Below, piece after piece: positions 60,752-64,000 of a stretch of DNA of 64,000 nucleotides; the stretch's first letter is position 1; each line of letters opens with the position of its first letter. A program made the translations under genes and the position numbers. This stretch comes from Hetaerina americana (lineage: Eukaryota > Arthropoda > Insecta > Odonata > Calopterygidae). The stretch lies in assembly GCA_022747635.1 (NCBI GenBank), contig JAKTNV010000018.1:3624427-3688426 (forward strand), read 5' to 3'. The notes below the pieces were generated by a model that was not told the DNA's origin, searched no databases, and saw nothing but the letters and a program-made list of their open reading frames with translations.

Positions 60752-61136
60752 ATCAGGAAGAATTTAACAACGGGTAATTTGGTCAACGATTTATTGTTTG
60801 AATACCTCTCCCCAATCCTGGAAGTACCCCTATCCCTCACAGATAGACCCGACAAACCTCCCACCCCACTGCGAACCCACCAAGCACCTGTCCTGACGCT
60901 TAACACCCCTCTCCCCCCTCCCCATCAACGCCAATCGCAACCCCACTTTCTTTCCCTTCCTTCTCTCCCCCCCCTCTCTCACCCACCCCTCCTCTCCCTC
61001 ATGAATGGTACATAAATGGACTACGACTTGATTAATTTGTACCTGATGATGACCCTTGAGCGTTGAAACTAGTTGTACATGAATAAAAGGACAGAGGAAG
61101 GATACATCGTATTCTTCATTTAATTACAAGTTTCTT

Positions 61137-62416
61137 CTTTAGCAGTGCGGCCGAAAGTATTTAAAACGGTATAAAATCATTGAGTCTCGAATAGGAACAA
61201 GAAATTACCTGTGCCAGTTGGTTTTTTGCATTAAAATAAGTTGATTACTTGATAGCTTCGAGGCATCATTCATTTGGATTGCATATATGTATCTGCCATT
61301 ATCCCCTCTTGTGTATGCACTGTTATGTTATAGCATTGTATTTTCAAAATGACAGGCCTTCACTCCCTTCCTTGAAAATGAGTCCAATGGATTGTTAAAG
61401 CATGACCTTAACTATATTATTAATATTTGAGGGCTTGCATTTCGGGAGATTGTTTTGGGGTTATGTTTTCCAGGATTTTTGCACTCCATTAAATGACCAT
61501 TCACTCTATTATAAAGAAACACTTATTTGTGCTTTAATCTCAGAAATGTGATTGTTATTGGATAACCTTTCCAGTGATAATCATAAAAGAAGAAGGCTTC
61601 TTTTATCAAATGATCATTAAAAATTTGCTTTTTGCTGTAAAATGAAAGAAGTTTCTCATATAATATTGTGTCAAAATATTCTGATAACCTGTCATGCAAG
61701 CCTTCCAGTAAGCATGGAGCTGTTTTTGACGCTGATTCCACTTTTCTATTCATAGAATTTGCTATCTGGTGGTATCATAAGATGAACTACTTTATTTTAA
61801 ATATGATTATTCATAGCTCCTTTTGGTTGTTGTGACTTCAGGACACATTTTAATTGCAGCAGCATGAAAAATCTCTTGTGGGAAAAGAATGTGACAACTT
61901 GTGACACAACGGGAAGTGACAGATAAAAAAATTATGGTCTGCACAAAACTTTGGAAGCACGCAAGTGATAAGAGCATGCTTGCAGTGTTGACTACATACA
62001 TTTTATCTTGACCAGATTCAATTTGTTGCATAATTTTCAAGTGGCTGGTTAGTTTCATGGTGGCATAAGTAGTCAATGAAAAATGAAGTAATGTATTGAA
62101 ACTTGTCAAAATAAAATATTATTGGTGGAAAGATGCAGAAATGTTTCTACCATTGTAGAAAAATTTTCACCACATCAGACCTGATCGCTCATTACATTTC
62201 TAGGGAGTCAAGTTTGGTGATTGGTGGCAGGAAAAGCAATGACCTACTCCAAAATGAATCACATCACATTTCATCTTGTTCTCTCTTTCAGTTTCCCGAC
62301 ATGCATTGAATTATTTTTGCAAAATATTGGAATTTGATCCTATTGGGAGGAGAAGTTCAAAAGAGCCTGGTTGTTTCATTCTGTTAGATCACTTTTTTCA
62401 CTTGATTTAGCTCATC

Positions 62417-62453
<37 letters not shown>

Positions 62454-62773
62454 AATTCACATGTGCAGATAAACAACATAAGGTGGCACACAAGTCTCAA
62501 GTATTACAATCAAACATGCCTTGGAAAACTAGCATGACATCTCAAATCCAAACAACATCACAAAAGATAATAAATAAAATCAATCAGAAAAAAATGCACT
62601 TAAAGGAAACTTCCAAGCACCAATCTCTAATAAAAAAAAAAAATTCCCATCTCATTAACATCAGGCTCCCAATCAAAATTTTAAAAAATTTAAACTAAGT
62701 TGTTGTGTACAATTTAACTCAACACATCCATCAGATTATTATATAAATTGTTTACATTTTCTCTGAAAAGTCT
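61137..62773. other. 3' flank, nothing recognised except a microsatellite
   Basis: AT-rich sequence with short chance ORFs. A run of TTA/ATT triplets lies at about 62418-62452. May contain the distal Dab 3' UTR; no evidence either way. Confidence 0.5.
62418..62452. repeat. (TTA)n microsatellite
   Basis: About eleven tandem ATT/TTA triplets. Similar short trinucleotide runs occur near 44745-44765 and 52548-52560. Confidence 0.9.
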
Positions 62774-64000
62774 TTACCCTGTTAGGAAAGGGTTTGAATA
62801 GTTAAGCAGGCAAGGTGTTTCAAACAACAATTGCTTCATTAAGAAAAGAAAAATTTTTTTATTCATTCTTTGTGCTCTGCATTTTACATTGAAGTTGTGA
62901 TCATTTCTCCCTATAAAATTTGGATTTCCCCCCTCTTTCCTCAGTTCTGCCCAAGCTTTCTCTCCCTTCAGGATGCGGATCATTCCACAAAGTCTGCTTA
63001 TTTTTCTTCTACTTTGTAGAGGTTCCCAGCCCAGTGTTTGTAACATTCCAGACACACTCTCCAGCCCCCTATGCTTCCCCATTCTTTGGACCTTCTCCAG
63101 TTTTGTAATATGTCCTTCTTTGTGTCGGTCCCATACAAGTGATGAGTACCAAAAATTGGTCTTACAAGGGTCTTATATGCCTTTTCCTTAGTTGCTCTAA
63201 CACTCCCTTTGAGATTTCTCATCACCCAATAAATAGTTTTGAAAGCTTTCTTAACAATTTATTCCACGTTTAGCCCATACCCTAAACCCTCAGTTAAATA
63301 TACACCTAATTATTTACAGCTATCACTTCTAGGTATGACAATTTCCTACAATTTGTAGTGCCTACTGGTTCCATTTACCTTGTTACTAAATGTGATGGAT
63401 TTGCATTTGCTAACATTAACATCCATCCCATTATTTGTCACCCAATCTGCCATTTTATTAATGTCTCTTTGCAGTACATCGCAGTCGCTGCCATTCTTGA
63501 CTTTCCTGTAGATAATGCAGTCATCCGCAAAAAGTCTATCTGAGATTTAATATTTTCTAAGAGATTATTATATAGATTAACAACAAGAGTGGGCCAGGTA
63601 TGCTTCCTTGTGGAACTCCCGATGTTACCCTGATTTTTTCAGAGCACATTTCTCTTAATTTGACCCTTTATGTTCGACCTTCGATGAAATTTTTTTACCC
63701 ACAAGAATGCTCTCCATCTGTGTCTATTGGCGATTAGCCCATCTTGAGCACTAAGTGACCATGGACAACTTTGTCAAAGGCTTTTGACAGGTCAACTATT
63801 ATAGCATTCACTTCTATTCCTACCACCATAGAGTCAAATATTTGTTGGCAGAACCCTAATAGCTGAGTTTTGCTGGAGTGCCCTTTGCTGAAACCATAAT
63901 GGCGACTGTACAACCAATTCTCACTCTCCCACAATTTCCAGGGATAATCAACAATTATTTTTTCTAATAGCTTGCATACATCTGACGTCAAATTTACCGG
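62774..64000 (-). mobile_element. LINE-D (CR1/Jockey-like) RT region, runs off the window
   Basis: Minus strand, 5' to 3': SDVCKLLEKIIVDYPWKLWE, YGFSKGHSSKTQLLGFCQQI, NAIIVDLSKAFDKVVHGHLV (motif A with catalytic Asp in DLSKAFD), then a decayed stretch, LFADDCIIYR (palm FADD, near 63510-63540), CKYLGVYL, MRNLKGSVRATKEKAYKTLV, and MLQTLGWEPLQSRRKISRLC near the C-terminus. Frameshifts and stops occur in several places; the motif-A part at 63734-63991 is open. The element continues beyond 64000. Confidence 0.8.

Larger units (their letters stand above)
59625..61124. mobile_element. Penelope-like element as a 1.5-kb palindrome, 12-bp target duplication
   Basis: Single insertion flanked by TACAAGTTTCTT at 59613-59624 and 61125-61136. 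Two 5'-truncated copies lie head to head: arms about 59676-60361 (-) and 60433-61121 (+), differing at only a few sites, around a spacer of about 70 bp. Each copy encodes the end of a Penelope-type polyprotein: linker AFYNTNDLKSFLNTTKDK, then the GIY-YIG endonuclease (SGIYKLTCKDCSAMYIGQTG, RSLKTRAEERK) and SHFAKHLWEENH. The RT is absent. Near both outer ends is the word CTGATGATGACC...GTTGAAAC (59716-59755 and 61039-61078). Antisense and sense copies of AATAAA are included. Confidence 0.92.

Overview
The window is arthropod nuclear DNA, most probably from an insect with a repeat-rich genome. It holds one host gene with GT-AG introns, a complete Disabled (Dab) orthologue on the + strand. All else is non-coding DNA packed with insect-type transposons: several mariner families, Tc1/ITmD37-like and piggyBac-like elements, several LINE groups, Penelope-like elements and tRNA-derived SINEs. 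I cannot name the species from sequence alone. No rRNA, functional tRNA, CRISPR or prokaryotic feature was seen.

Layout. 1-19.5 kb is intergenic: LINE remnants at the left edge, at least nine mariner copies of several families, and SINEs. 19.56-20.57 kb is a GC- and CpG-rich block, read as the Dab promoter/5' leader. 20.576-59.393 kb is Dab, in seven coding exons: 20576-20612, 26439-26653, 27117-27260, 30944-31081, 39229-39903, 48361-49584 and 56685-59393. Joined in silico they give 5142 nt, or 1713 residues. The first 37-nt exon and the second share a split Tyr codon; all later introns are phase 0. The introns carry LINEs, mariners, Tc1-like and piggyBac-like remnants and fold-back Penelope-like insertions. 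59.4-64 kb is the 3' flank. It holds a 1.5-kb palindromic Penelope-like insertion with 12-bp target duplications starting about 230 bp after the stop codon, then a LINE running off the window on the - strand.

Dab is a cytoplasmic endocytic/signalling adaptor: an N-terminal PTB domain binds NPxY-type receptor tails, and DPF motifs and a proline-rich region recruit AP-2/clathrin and SH3 partners.

The most notable non-host signals are: (1) five mariner copies sharing one internal deletion junction, i.e. an amplified non-autonomous derivative that keeps the reading frame; (2) a set of inverted-repeat Penelope-like insertions with 11-12 bp target duplications, one right behind the Dab stop codon; (3) a mariner derivative whose 3' end has been replaced by an inverted copy of its 5' end; (4) a nearly intact mariner with about 150-bp terminal inverted repeats. 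All are variants of known element classes. I found no evidence of an unknown multi-gene system.
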